This document shows positions 1 to 7,933 of a DNA stretch of 37,177 bases, one piece after another. This DNA comes from Pseudomonadota bacterium (GTDB lineage: Bacteria; Pseudomonadota; Alphaproteobacteria; Rickettsiales; SXRF01): the NCBI GenBank assembly GCA_028873525.1, contig JAGWIM010000009.1, positions 1-37,177 on the forward strand. Reading direction: 5' to 3'. Under the pieces are notes generated by a model that did not search any database, had not been told where the DNA came from, and saw only the letters and a list, made by a program, of their open reading frames with translations. The translations under genes were made by a program, and so were the position numbers. Numbering within the stretch: the first letter of the stretch is position 1; every line of letters begins with the position of its first letter.

Positions 1-1
1 C

Positions 2-574
2 TTCGACGCGCTGCCGGTGCGCCAGTATGTGCATCTGGCGGATGGCTGGCATGAGCGGCTCGTGATGGTAGGCATGGACGGGCAGTTGCATTTTACCATT
101 CCCGCCGCCGCCGGAAGAATGGTGGAACGCTGCGAGAGCGGCAAGGAATGGACGGCTTCCATCGCGCGGCGAATGCTGGACTATGGCGGGGCGGCGCTGA
201 TTATTGATTACGGCTATAATGGGCCGCCTAAAAACAGCCAGGAAACCCTGCAGGCGGTACGCGGCCATCAGCATCACGACCCGCTGAAAGACCCCGGCTC
301 CGCCGACCTCACCGCCCATGTCGATTTCCATGCGCTGAAACAGGCGGCGGCGGAAGAAGGCGCGGCGGGCTATGGGCCGGTGGCGCAGGGCGCGTTTCTT
401 CAAAGCCTCGGCGCAGCAATACGCCTGGAAAAACTCTGCGAAAAGGTGGAATCCGCCGACAAATCCGCTATGATTTCGGCGCTGGCGCGGCTAACATCGC
501 CACAGCATATGGGCGAACTGTTCAAGGCGTTATGCATCGCGCACCCCAACCATCCGAAGCCGGAGGGCTTTTAG
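2..574 (+). CDS. MidA/NDUFAF7-like SAM-dependent methyltransferase, C-terminal part
   Basis: The reading frame is open from base 2, so the gene is cut by the window edge; the first residues (FDALPVRQYV) match the family's conserved FxDALP segment after the SAM-binding core. The visible part carries LIIDYGYNG, the TLQAVRGH block and the GSADLTAHVDF block, which are diagnostic of the COG1565/DUF185 family. In mitochondria the homologue NDUFAF7 methylates a complex I subunit; the bacterial substrate is not known to me. The N-terminal SAM-binding glycine motif lies outside the window. The end overlaps pgeF by 43 bp, which implies one transcript. In many alphaproteobacteria the order lgt, this methyltransferase, pgeF is kept. 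Confidence 0.88.
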   Translation, partial: FDALPVRQYVHLADGWHERLVMVGMDGQLHFTIPAAAGRMVERCESGKEWTASIARRMLDYGGAALIIDYGYNGPPKNSQETLQAVRGHQHHDPLKDPGSADLTAHVDFHALKQAAAEEGAAGYGPVAQGAFLQSLGAAIRLEKLCEKVESADKSAMISALARLTSPQHMGELFKALCIAHPNHPKPEGF

Positions 575-1386
575 CCCTCACCGCCCCGCCGCTGGCGCTG
601 CCCGGTATCCGGCACGGGTTTTTCACCCGCAATGGCGGCGTCAGCGAGGGAATCTACGCCTCGCTCAACTGCGGCTATGGCTCCGGCGATAATCAGAAAA
701 AAGTGGCGGAGAACCGCGCGCGCGTGGCCAAGACGTTCGGGGAAACCGGTGACCGGCTGCTTACCGCTTTTCAGGTGCACGGCGCCAGAGCCGTCATTGT
801 CACTGAGCCGTGGCGCCGGGAGAACGCGCCCGAAGCCGACGCGCTGGCGACCAAAACCCCCGGCGTCATTCTTGGCATCCTGACCGCCGATTGCCTGCCT
901 ATTTTATTCGCCGATGCCGGGCATAAAGTCATCGCCGCCGCCCATGCCGGATGGAAAGGCGCCAGCGGCGGCGTCATCGAGGCGGCCGTTGACGCCATGT
1001 TGCAGTTGGGCGCGGCGCGGTCTGCCATTGTCGCGGCAATCGGCCCCGGCATCGCGCAGGGGTCATATGAGGTGGATAGCCTCTTCCGCGACAGGTTTCT
1101 TATGGAAGATGAGCGTAACCGCATGTATTTCGTCCACGGCGCGCGCGACGGCCATTTCCTGTTCGACCTCAAGGCCTACGCCGGGGGCCGGCTGAAAGAA
1201 GCAGGCATCGCGCCGATCAATGTGCTTGCGGACGATACCTGTTTGCAGGAAAACGCGTTTTTCAGTTACCGGCGGGCGACTTTGCGCAGTGAGAGCGCCT
1301 ATGGCCGCCAGGTGTCGGCAATCGCCCTGTCCGAAAACCGCGCCAGCCGGTCAAGGTACGCTATCCCGCCCCTTTCATCAGCATAA
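532..1386 (+). CDS. pgeF: Peptidoglycan editing factor / multicopper polyphenol oxidase-like (YfiH family)
   Basis: A 284-residue protein of the laccase-domain YfiH/DUF152 family. The three conserved metal-site elements are present: His in QVHGA, Cys in TADCLPIL and His in AAHAGWKG; the family end motif FFSYRR is also there. In E. coli this protein removes L-serine misincorporated in the peptidoglycan stem peptide; homologues were earlier described as polyphenol oxidases or purine nucleosidases. The start ATG lies inside the upstream methyltransferase gene (43-bp overlap); the first ~24 residues before LPGIRHGFFTRNGGVSEG are not conserved in the family, but no better start is visible. A 157-bp gap separates it from mreC. 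Confidence 0.9.
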   Translation: MHRAPQPSEAGGLLALTAPPLALPGIRHGFFTRNGGVSEGIYASLNCGYGSGDNQKKVAENRARVAKTFGETGDRLLTAFQVHGARAVIVTEPWRRENAPEADALATKTPGVILGILTADCLPILFADAGHKVIAAAHAGWKGASGGVIEAAVDAMLQLGAARSAIVAAIGPGIAQGSYEVDSLFRDRFLMEDERNRMYFVHGARDGHFLFDLKAYAGGRLKEAGIAPINVLADDTCLQENAFFSYRRATLRSESAYGRQVSAIALSENRASRSRYAIPPLSSA

Positions 1387-1543
1387 CGCCCTATTTCAAG
1401 GCAGGTTTACGCAATTTTAATCAAATGGGGCATACAATGGCGCAGGTGCGGGATATTTTTCCCGCGCCCGGGGATTTTTTGGTTGCGGCGCCGGCAACAA
1501 AAAGTCATATAAATATCATGATGCCAGTTTAGGACATTGCGCC

Positions 1544-2374
1544 ATGGTTGTTAAGAAATCGCGCCCCACCTATTTTCCATTGCCGGGAAAAGCCTGGTTT
1601 CACCGTGCCGGCCTGCTGCTCATGGCCGTCTCGGCGCTGGCGCTGATGGTGATGAGCAAGACGCGCAACCCGGGAGTAGAGAAACTGCGCGGCGGCATTA
1701 CCGATGTCATGGCGCCGGTGCTGGAGACGGTGGCGCGGCCGCTCGATGCGCTGCATGACGCCGGCGCCTGGGTGACGGACATGTCGCGCCTGCGCGCTGA
1801 AAATACCCTGCTTAGGAACCGGAATATCCAGTTGCTGCGCTGGCAGGCGGCGGCGCGCGACATGGAAGATGAAAACCGCTCGTTACGCGCCCTGCTCAAT
1901 GTGCTTCCGGCCGAAAAAAACCATTACGTGACGGCACGCGTGGTATCCGACCTGGGCGGGCCATATGTGCATTCGGCGCTGATCGACGGCGGCAGCGCGG
2001 GCGGCATCAGGAAGGATCAGGCGGTCATCAACGAAAACGGCCTGGTTGGGCGCATCGTCGATGTCGGGGCAAGCAGCGCCCGCGTATTGCTGCTTACCGA
2101 TATTAACTCGCGCATTCCCGTTATCGCCGAACGCGCGAACGAAAAAAGCATCCTCGCCGGCAATAACAGCGCTCTGCCGAGTCTCTCCTATTTATCGGGC
2201 GACAGCAGGATCAGCGTCGGCGATCGCATTGTCACCTCGGGCGACGGCGGCGTGTTTCCCAAAGGCATACCGGTGGGCATCGTCACCAGCGTTGACAAGG
2301 AGGCAGTGAGCGTTCAGCCCTTCGTCGACCCGTCGCGGGTCGAATATGTCAGCGTCATCGATTACGCGTTTTGA
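1544..2374 (+). CDS. mreC: Rod-shape determining protein MreC
   Basis: A 276-residue bitopic inner-membrane protein of the elongasome. A short basic N-terminus is followed by one membrane helix (about residues 22-38), a coiled-coil stretch (about 80-122, rich in Leu/Arg/Glu/Asn, containing RLRAENTLLRNRN and DENRSLRALL) and the periplasmic beta-domain with the typical VVSDLGGPY, NENGLVGRIVDVG, ARVLLLTDINSRIPV and GDRIVTSGDGGVFPKGIPVG blocks. It links MreB to PBP2. An AGGA sequence 9 nt before the ATG can serve as ribosome binding site. It is followed by mreD and mrdA in the usual order, but mreB, which normally precedes it, is about 28 kb away on the other strand. Confidence 0.95.
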   Translation: MVVKKSRPTYFPLPGKAWFHRAGLLLMAVSALALMVMSKTRNPGVEKLRGGITDVMAPVLETVARPLDALHDAGAWVTDMSRLRAENTLLRNRNIQLLRWQAAARDMEDENRSLRALLNVLPAEKNHYVTARVVSDLGGPYVHSALIDGGSAGGIRKDQAVINENGLVGRIVDVGASSARVLLLTDINSRIPVIAERANEKSILAGNNSALPSLSYLSGDSRISVGDRIVTSGDGGVFPKGIPVGIVTSVDKEAVSVQPFVDPSRVEYVSVIDYAF

Positions 2375-3053
2375 GAACGACAGGCAGAGCGCCGGATCCT
2401 TCCTTTCCTCCTCCCTTCGAGGGATGGGGCAGGGGGCCTCGCTCCGGCGGCGCCGGCCAACCGTCAACGGCCGGCCGAAACACCTTCTCCGCCCCTCTCC
2501 CTCAAGGGGGGGGAGGATTATAGTTCCCGCCGCCGGCAGGGCGGAGCTGTGGTTTTGGGCCATCTTTCCCGGCATCATCACCGTCGCCCTGACGCTTCTG
2601 GTGCTGGTGTCCAAGCATCTGCCCGGCCTCGGGCACATCATGCCGGTGCTGCCGCTGATGCCGGTTTTTTACTGGGGTATGCTGCGCGCCAGGGAAATGC
2701 CGTACTGGCTGGTTTTCACGCTCGGACTGGTGACGGATGCGGTAATCGGCGCCGGGCTTGGCATGTCGTCGCTGCTCTATATGCTGTTTTTGGGCTTGGT
2801 GCGCACCCAGCGCAAATACATCCACAAAGAAGGCTTCGTCATCAAATGGGGCTATTTCGCCGGCCTGCTGGGCGTGGTCAGCCTGCTGTACTGGGCGATG
2901 CTGTCCTTTTATTACGGCCTGGTGATGCCGCCGGCGCCGGCTTTTTTCCAATGGCTGTTGACCGTCTGCTGCTACCCGCTGTTGCATCAGGGATTCGACC
3001 GGCTTCAGGATCATATGCAGGCGCGCCGCTGGCAAGTGCTGCATGGCGGGTGA
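2346..3053 (+). CDS. mreD: Rod-shape determining protein MreD, N-terminally enlarged by a repeat
   Basis: The C-terminal ~175 residues form a small multi-spanning membrane protein with the MreD pattern: a first helix from about residue 60 (LWFWAIFPGIITVALTLLVL), then PVLPLMPVFYWGMLR, the TLGLVTDAVIGAGLGMSSLLYMLF segment and three further hydrophobic stretches. Genomic position between mreC and mrdA supports the call. The first ~58 residues are Ser/Arg/Gly-rich, not membrane-like, and are encoded by a GC-rich repeat (about 2383-2520). The only ATG codons upstream of the first helix are 2346 (29 bp inside mreC) and 2424 (inside the repeat); neither has a convincing Shine-Dalgarno. The true start is therefore uncertain. 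Confidence 0.85.
   Translation: MSASSITRFENDRQSAGSFLSSSLRGMGQGASLRRRRPTVNGRPKHLLRPSPSRGGRIIVPAAGRAELWFWAIFPGIITVALTLLVLVSKHLPGLGHIMPVLPLMPVFYWGMLRAREMPYWLVFTLGLVTDAVIGAGLGMSSLLYMLFLGLVRTQRKYIHKEGFVIKWGYFAGLLGVVSLLYWAMLSFYYGLVMPPAPAFFQWLLTVCCYPLLHQGFDRLQDHMQARRWQVLHGG
2383..2520. repeat. GC-rich palindromic repeat pair inside the start of mreD
   Basis: Two C-run/G-run hairpins (CCTCCCTTCGAGGGATGGGG near 2411-2430 and CCCTCTCCCTCAAGGGGGGG near 2492-2511) flank a GC-rich core holding GGCCGGCC-like palindromes. The same CCCTCTCCC...GGGAG word occurs in folD, glyS, upstream of the GDPD gene and after thiG. The segment is translated in frame as the non-conserved N-terminal tail of MreD. Confidence 0.75.
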
Positions 3054-3119
3054 CGGGTATCGGGCATCGGAAGGGCATCGGAATTTTATTTTACTGATAC
3101 CCGATACCTGATACCTGAA
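3051..3119. repeat. Heptamer-array element with two opposed arms, before mrdA
   Basis: The left arm starts with two 7-bp units, CGGGTAT and CGGGCAT (3054-3067), then a degenerate copy. The right arm (3095-3115) has three 7-bp units of the form YGATACC. The arms are complementary in outline and separated by an AT-rich loop (about 3081-3094). The right arm ends 8 bases before the mrdA start codon and leaves no recognisable Shine-Dalgarno. Confidence 0.8.
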
Positions 3120-3127
3120 TATCTGTC

Positions 3128-4948
3128 ATGCCCAAAGAAAACGAAAAGCAACGCATCTTCACGCGCCGCGCCGTGATTTTCTGCGGGCTGCAGGCGGCGG
3201 CGTTCCTGGCGCTGCTTGACCGGCTTTATTATTTGCAGTTCATGAAGGCCGGTGAATATGCCACCTTGTCGGAAAACAACCGCATCAAGCTGCAATTGGT
3301 CGCCCCCGACCGCGGCCTTATCCTGGATCGCCGCAACGTCGCCATGGCGGCCAACCGGAAAAACTACCGGTTGTTCCTCGATTACAGTGCGTTGACACAG
3401 GCGGCGTTCCGCGCCACCGTCGAAAAATTGCAGGCGCTGGTGCCGCTGGGAGAAAAAAAACTCAAGCAGCTACGGAACACCCGCGTATCTTCGGCGTCGA
3501 TGCCCGAGCTGCTGAAGGAATATTTAAGCTGGGAGGAACTCTCGCTCATCGAGCTGCATTTGATTGAACTGCCGGGCGTCGCCATTGACATCGGCCAGAT
3601 ACGGCATTACCCGTTCGCTGATGAAGCGGCGCATCTGATCGGCTATGTCGGTACGGTGTCGGAAGGTGATCTGTCGGCTGACGACGAGCCGCTGTTGCGC
3701 CTGCCCGATTTCAAGATTGGGAAGAACGGCGCCGAGAAAATGCTGGAAGAGCGACTGCGCGGCACGCCGGGCATCCGCAGCCTCGAAGTCAATGTCCACG
3801 GCGTGCCGGTGCGCGAAGTCAGCGAGAAAAACAGCGTGCCCGGCGAGAACGTCCGTCTGACGGTGGACAGCCGCTTGCAGACTTACGCCGCCGATCTGGT
3901 TAAGGACGAAAGCGCTTCGGTGGTGGTAATGGAGGTGGATACCGGCAATGTGCTGGCGCTGGTGGCCATGCCGGGGTTCGATCCCGATATTTTCAGTACC
4001 GGCATCACCACCGATTACTGGAAAACTTTGAGCGGAAACAAAAAAGACCCGCTGCTCAACAAGGCGATTTCCGGCCAGTATCCGCCCGGGTCGACCTTCA
4101 AGATGATGGTAGGCCTGGCGGCGCTGGAGGCCGGTGTCATCACGCCGGAAACCACCATCTTCTGCCCCGGCCAGTTTTACCTCGGCGATCACAAGTTTGA
4201 CTGTTGGAAGCAGGGCGGCCACGGTACGGTTGATTATCACAAAGCGGTGCAGCAATCCTGCGACGTGTTTTTCTACACGGTGGCCAGCCGCCTCGGCATT
4301 GATCCTTACGTCGCCATGGCGCGGCGGTTCGGCCTCGGCGCGTTGCATAATCTTGGGTTGACCGGAGAGAAACCCGGCATCATCCCCGATCCCGCCTGGA
4401 AGCTGGCGCGCTACAAGCAGCGCTGGAGCGGCGGCGACACCATCAACTGCGCCATTGGTCAGGGCTATGTGCTCTCAACGCCGCTGCAGCTTGCCGTCAT
4501 GGCGGCGCGCCTTGCCGGCGGAGTCGCCGTAGAACCGCGATTGTCCGTGCCCCCGGGCGAGGAAAGTCCATCCTTCGATCCGCTGCCGGTGAAAAGCGAA
4601 TGGCTCGACCTGACGCGCGAGGCGATGGCGTCCGTCGTCAATGATCCGGGCGGCACCGCCTACAGCAAGCGCATCACCGAGCCGCAGTTCGCCATGGCCG
4701 GGAAAACCGGCACGGCGCAGGTGCGAAAGCTGATACAGCACGGCATGAACCAGAATCTGCTGCCGTGGGAATACCGGCATCACGCGCTGTTCATCGGCTT
4801 TGCGCCGGTGGATGCCCCGAAATATGCCTGCGCGGTGGTTATTGAGCATGGCGGCGGCGGCGGCGAGGTGGCGGCGCCCGTGGCGCATGACGCCCTGCTC
4901 AAAATTCAGCAGTGGGATGAAGAAGACAAGGCGAGACCCCCTGCATAA
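3128..4948 (+). CDS. mrdA: Penicillin-binding protein 2 (elongasome transpeptidase)
   Basis: A 606-residue class B PBP that cross-links peptidoglycan during cell elongation. An N-terminal membrane anchor (about residues 15-35) precedes the dimerisation/pedestal domain (APDRGLILDRRN, then YVGTVSEGD and IGKNGAEKMLEE). The transpeptidase domain carries the active Ser322 in STFK, the SxN-type motif SCD at about 377 and KTGT at 526. It follows mreD by 74 bp, a gap filled by a heptamer repeat, so no Shine-Dalgarno is seen before the ATG. rodA, the glycosyltransferase partner that usually comes next, is absent; the following gene is an unrelated antitoxin. Confidence 0.95.
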   Translation: MPKENEKQRIFTRRAVIFCGLQAAAFLALLDRLYYLQFMKAGEYATLSENNRIKLQLVAPDRGLILDRRNVAMAANRKNYRLFLDYSALTQAAFRATVEKLQALVPLGEKKLKQLRNTRVSSASMPELLKEYLSWEELSLIELHLIELPGVAIDIGQIRHYPFADEAAHLIGYVGTVSEGDLSADDEPLLRLPDFKIGKNGAEKMLEERLRGTPGIRSLEVNVHGVPVREVSEKNSVPGENVRLTVDSRLQTYAADLVKDESASVVVMEVDTGNVLALVAMPGFDPDIFSTGITTDYWKTLSGNKKDPLLNKAISGQYPPGSTFKMMVGLAALEAGVITPETTIFCPGQFYLGDHKFDCWKQGGHGTVDYHKAVQQSCDVFFYTVASRLGIDPYVAMARRFGLGALHNLGLTGEKPGIIPDPAWKLARYKQRWSGGDTINCAIGQGYVLSTPLQLAVMAARLAGGVAVEPRLSVPPGEESPSFDPLPVKSEWLDLTREAMASVVNDPGGTAYSKRITEPQFAMAGKTGTAQVRKLIQHGMNQNLLPWEYRHHALFIGFAPVDAPKYACAVVIEHGGGGGEVAAPVAHDALLKIQQWDEEDKARPPA

Positions 4949-5152
4949 CCGATGAGTATCATCGTCATTGCATTGTTGTAAACGGCAGCGGCGAGATCCT
5001 GCCCCTGCGGCGGCGAGGGCGTGGAGCGGCCTGTACCCTTTCGCAGCGCATCGCGGCCTCCCCATTTTAGGGTTGCAAATATTCAAATATCTGATAAATA
5101 ATTAATAATTAGTTGATGCAAGAGGTTTAACAGGAAAATCTGATTTTCATAT

Positions 5153-5188
5153 TCGTAGAGATAATCGTAGAGATAATCGTAGAGACAA
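5153..5188. repeat. Three 12-bp tandem repeats upstream of the antitoxin
   Basis: TCGTAGAGATAA occurs twice (5153-5164 and 5165-5176) and a third time with one change (5177-5188, TCGTAGAGACAA). The array ends 4 bases before the antitoxin ATG. The preceding ~70 bases are strongly AT-rich (AAATAT and AATAATT words). Such iterated sites are typical operator candidates for a Phd-type autorepressor, but no binding consensus is proven here. The AGAG in each unit could also act as a weak ribosome binding site. Confidence 0.85.
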
Positions 5189-5192
5189 AATC

Positions 5193-5477
5193 ATGGTGAC
5201 TGGAGATCAGACGCTAACGGCCACCGAGGCCTCCCGCTCCTTTTCGGAACTGCTGCACCGCGTATGCTACGGCGGCGAATCCTTCGTCATCAAAAAAGGC
5301 CAGCGGCTGATGGCGCGCATCGCGCCGGTCGAGTCGGAAGAATCGAAGGAATCCTCTTCCTCTGAAAGGGCGGCGCCGCCGGATTCGCCGGAGGAAACGC
5401 CGCCGCCGGATATGACGGCGGATGAAGCGGAATTCTATCGCGCCTGGATGGAACAGGTGCGAAAGGTAGATGCTTAA
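5193..5477 (+). CDS. Phd/YefM-family type II antitoxin, no toxin adjacent
   Basis: A 94-residue protein. Residues 7-50 (LTATEASRSFSELLHRVCYGGESFVIKKGQRLMARIAP) are the Phd/YefM DNA-binding fold: an N-terminal strand, the EASRSFSELL helix and the GESFVIKKG hairpin. A Ser/Glu/Pro-rich linker follows, then a C-terminal helix (DEAEFYRAWMEQVRKVDA) that in relatives neutralises the toxin. Normally a PIN, RelE or Doc toxin gene comes within a few bases; here the next gene, 66 bp on, is a beta-oxidation enzyme. It is either an orphan antitoxin, a solitary regulator, or one whose toxin was lost. The 12-bp repeats just upstream suggest autoregulation. Confidence 0.85.
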   Translation: MVTGDQTLTATEASRSFSELLHRVCYGGESFVIKKGQRLMARIAPVESEESKESSSSERAAPPDSPEETPPPDMTADEAEFYRAWMEQVRKVDA

Positions 5478-5543
5478 CCATTCACCAATAGACTTTTGAT
5501 AGTATTTGCCCTTATTTCAATGTGAACAACTCAAGGGCATCTT

Positions 5544-7904
5544 ATGGCTGACATCAAAAAAATCGCCGTGCTGGGTTCGGGCGTCATGGGTAGCGGCATC
5601 GCGGCGCACGCCGCCAATGCCGGGCTTGAGGTGCTGCTGCTGGATATTGTCAAACCCGGCGAGAAAAATCGCAATTTCCTCACCGAAAAAGCTATCGAAC
5701 GGCAGCTGGAGGCCAAGCCCGCCTCGGGATTCACCCATAAAAAAAATGCCAGGCGCGTCACCTGCGGCAACCTGGAAGATGATCTGGGCAAGCTCAAGGA
5801 CTGCGACTGGATTATCGAGGCGGTGCTGGAGAAGCTCGAAGTCAAGCAGGACGTCTATAAGAAAATCGACGCGGCGCGGAAGATTGGCTCCATCGTGTCG
5901 TCCAACACCTCGACGCTGCCGATTCACGAACTCATGAACGGCCTGCCCGCCGGGTTCGCCGGGGATTTCATGATCACCCATTTCTTCAACCCGCCGCGCT
6001 TCATGCGGCTGCTTGAAGTGGTGAAGGGCAAGGACACGCGCGCCGAGGCGTTCGACGCCATCCGCGCCTTCGCCGACGTGACGCTGGGCAAGGGCGTGGT
6101 CGAGTGCAAGGATACGCCGGGCTTCATCGCCAACCGCATCGGCGTGTTCTGGATGATGCTGGGGCTGCTCGAAGCCGTGCGGCTGGGGATTCCCGTCGAA
6201 GCGGCGGACGCGGTGATGGGCAAGCCGGTCGGCATCCCGAAGACCGGCGTGTTCGGGCTGTTCGATTTAATCGGCATCGACCTGATGCCGCTTATCGCCC
6301 GCGAAATGCTGCACACGCTGCCGAAGGACGATCCGTTTGTAAAAATCTATCAGGAGCCGCCGCTGGTGACCAAGATGATTGCCGATGGCTACACCGGCAG
6401 AAAAGGCAAGGGCGGGTTTTACAAGCTCGAAAAAGACGGCGAGAAAAAAATCAAAAAGGTGATCGACCTCAAGACCGGCGAGTATTACGCGCAGCCGAAG
6501 AAGGTGGAACTCGCCAGCGTTGCGGCGGGAAAACAGGGGTTGCGCGCCGTCGTCGAGTCGCCGGATATTGGCGGTCAATATGCCTGGGCGGTGCTTTCCG
6601 GCACGCTGCATTACGCCGCCATGCTGATTCCCGAAATTTCCGACAGCATCGCGGATGTCGACGCGGCGATGAAGACCGGCTACGCATGGAAATTCGGCCC
6701 GTTCGAGATGATGGATAAACTGGGCGTTGATTGGTTCACGGAGAAACTGGCGGCGGAAAAAATTCCGTTGCCGCCGATTCTGGAGAAAGCCAGGGGCAAG
6801 ACGCTGTATAAAATGGAAAACGGTCAGCGGTCGGCCATTACCGTAGGCGGCGCTTACCAGCCACTCATTCCGCCTAAAGGCTCGCTGATGCTGGCGGACA
6901 TCAAGCTCGGCAGGAAGCCCGTGCAGAAAAACGCTTCCGCCTCGCTGTGGGATTTGGGCGACGGCGTCGCCGGCCTGGAATTCACCTCGAAGATGAACTC
7001 CATCGATCTCGATATTCTTGGCATGATCGAAAATGCCGTCGCGCTGGTGAAGAAAGATTTCAAGGGGCTGGTGCTCGGCAGTGACGGCGATAATTTTTCG
7101 GTCGGCGCCAACTTGGGCCTTATGCTGATGGCCGCCAACCTGGCGGCGTGGAAGGACATCAGCGAGATGATCACGCGCGGGCAGGCGGCAACGATGGCGC
7201 TTAAATACGCGCCGTTCCCGGTGGTGGCGTCGTTGTCCGGCATGGCGCTGGGCGGCGGCTGCGAGATGGTGCTGCACAGCAATGCCGTGGCGGCGCACAT
7301 CGAGTCTTATCCCGGGCTGGTGGAAGTCGGCGTCGGGCTGATTCCGGCGTGGGGCGGCTGCAAGGAAATGCTCGTGCGTACTCTCGGCCAGAAGGAAGTA
7401 AAGGGCGGCATGATCGGCAGCCTGATGGCGACCGGCGGCGCGATGCCGGCCATCAGCAAGGTGTTCGAGCAGATCGCCATGGCCAAAGTCGCAGGCAGCG
7501 CCGAACAGGCGCGCGACATGAAAATCCTGCGCGAAGACGACCGCATCACCATGAACCGCACGCGCGTGCTGGCCGACGCCAAGGCGCGCTGCCTCGAGAT
7601 GGCGAAAAACTATACGCCGCCGACTCCGGCGGCGTTACATTTGCCGGGCGGAACGGCGCGCGTCGCGCTCTCGATAGCGGTTGATGGTTTTGCCAAGGCA
7701 GGAAAAGCGACGCCGCATGACGTGGTGGTGAGCAAGGCGCTGGCGCGCGTGCTCTCCGGCGGCGACACCGACATGGCCGATGCGCTGACCGAACAGCAGG
7801 TGCTCGCCCTTGAGCATGAGGCGTTCATGGAACTGGTCAAGACCAGAGGCACCCTCGCCCGTATCGAGCATATGCTGGAAACCGGGAAGCCGCTGAGGAA
7901 TTGA
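5544..7904 (+). CDS. 3-hydroxyacyl-CoA dehydrogenase / enoyl-CoA hydratase (FadN-type)
   Basis: A 786-residue bifunctional fatty-acid beta-oxidation enzyme. The N-terminal NAD-binding fold has LGSGVMGSGIAAH (residues 8-20), and the dehydrogenase His is in ITHFFNPP (H146); two 3HCDH C-terminal-type domains follow to about residue 430. The enoyl-CoA hydratase/crotonase domain comes last, with an oxyanion-hole region at NFSVGANL (about 515) and GGGCEM (about 569) and the catalytic-type Glu in EVGVGLIP (about 594). This order, dehydrogenase first, is that of Bacillus FadN and the reverse of FadB/FadJ. The length fits FadN (about 790). The gene is convergent with the thiolase, which would carry out the next step. 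Confidence 0.92.
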   Translation: MADIKKIAVLGSGVMGSGIAAHAANAGLEVLLLDIVKPGEKNRNFLTEKAIERQLEAKPASGFTHKKNARRVTCGNLEDDLGKLKDCDWIIEAVLEKLEVKQDVYKKIDAARKIGSIVSSNTSTLPIHELMNGLPAGFAGDFMITHFFNPPRFMRLLEVVKGKDTRAEAFDAIRAFADVTLGKGVVECKDTPGFIANRIGVFWMMLGLLEAVRLGIPVEAADAVMGKPVGIPKTGVFGLFDLIGIDLMPLIAREMLHTLPKDDPFVKIYQEPPLVTKMIADGYTGRKGKGGFYKLEKDGEKKIKKVIDLKTGEYYAQPKKVELASVAAGKQGLRAVVESPDIGGQYAWAVLSGTLHYAAMLIPEISDSIADVDAAMKTGYAWKFGPFEMMDKLGVDWFTEKLAAEKIPLPPILEKARGKTLYKMENGQRSAITVGGAYQPLIPPKGSLMLADIKLGRKPVQKNASASLWDLGDGVAGLEFTSKMNSIDLDILGMIENAVALVKKDFKGLVLGSDGDNFSVGANLGLMLMAANLAAWKDISEMITRGQAATMALKYAPFPVVASLSGMALGGGCEMVLHSNAVAAHIESYPGLVEVGVGLIPAWGGCKEMLVRTLGQKEVKGGMIGSLMATGGAMPAISKVFEQIAMAKVAGSAEQARDMKILREDDRITMNRTRVLADAKARCLEMAKNYTPPTPAALHLPGGTARVALSIAVDGFAKAGKATPHDVVVSKALARVLSGGDTDMADALTEQQVLALEHEAFMELVKTRGTLARIEHMLETGKPLRN

Positions 7905-7933
7905 CCGCCCCCGGCTAACGCCTCGCACAGGAT

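Noticed and set aside
1448-1480. Terminator after pgeF (GCGGGA hairpin with later T-run)
   Set aside because: The stem is only 6 bp and the six T bases come 10 bases after it, so support is too weak.
4949-5152. Remnant of rodA after mrdA
   Set aside because: No frame shows FtsW/RodA-like membrane segments; only a 9-codon ORF and an AT-rich stretch are present.
6267-7298. Minus-strand open frame of about 340 codons opposite the FadN-type gene
   Set aside because: Arg/His-rich shadow of a well-supported coding region.
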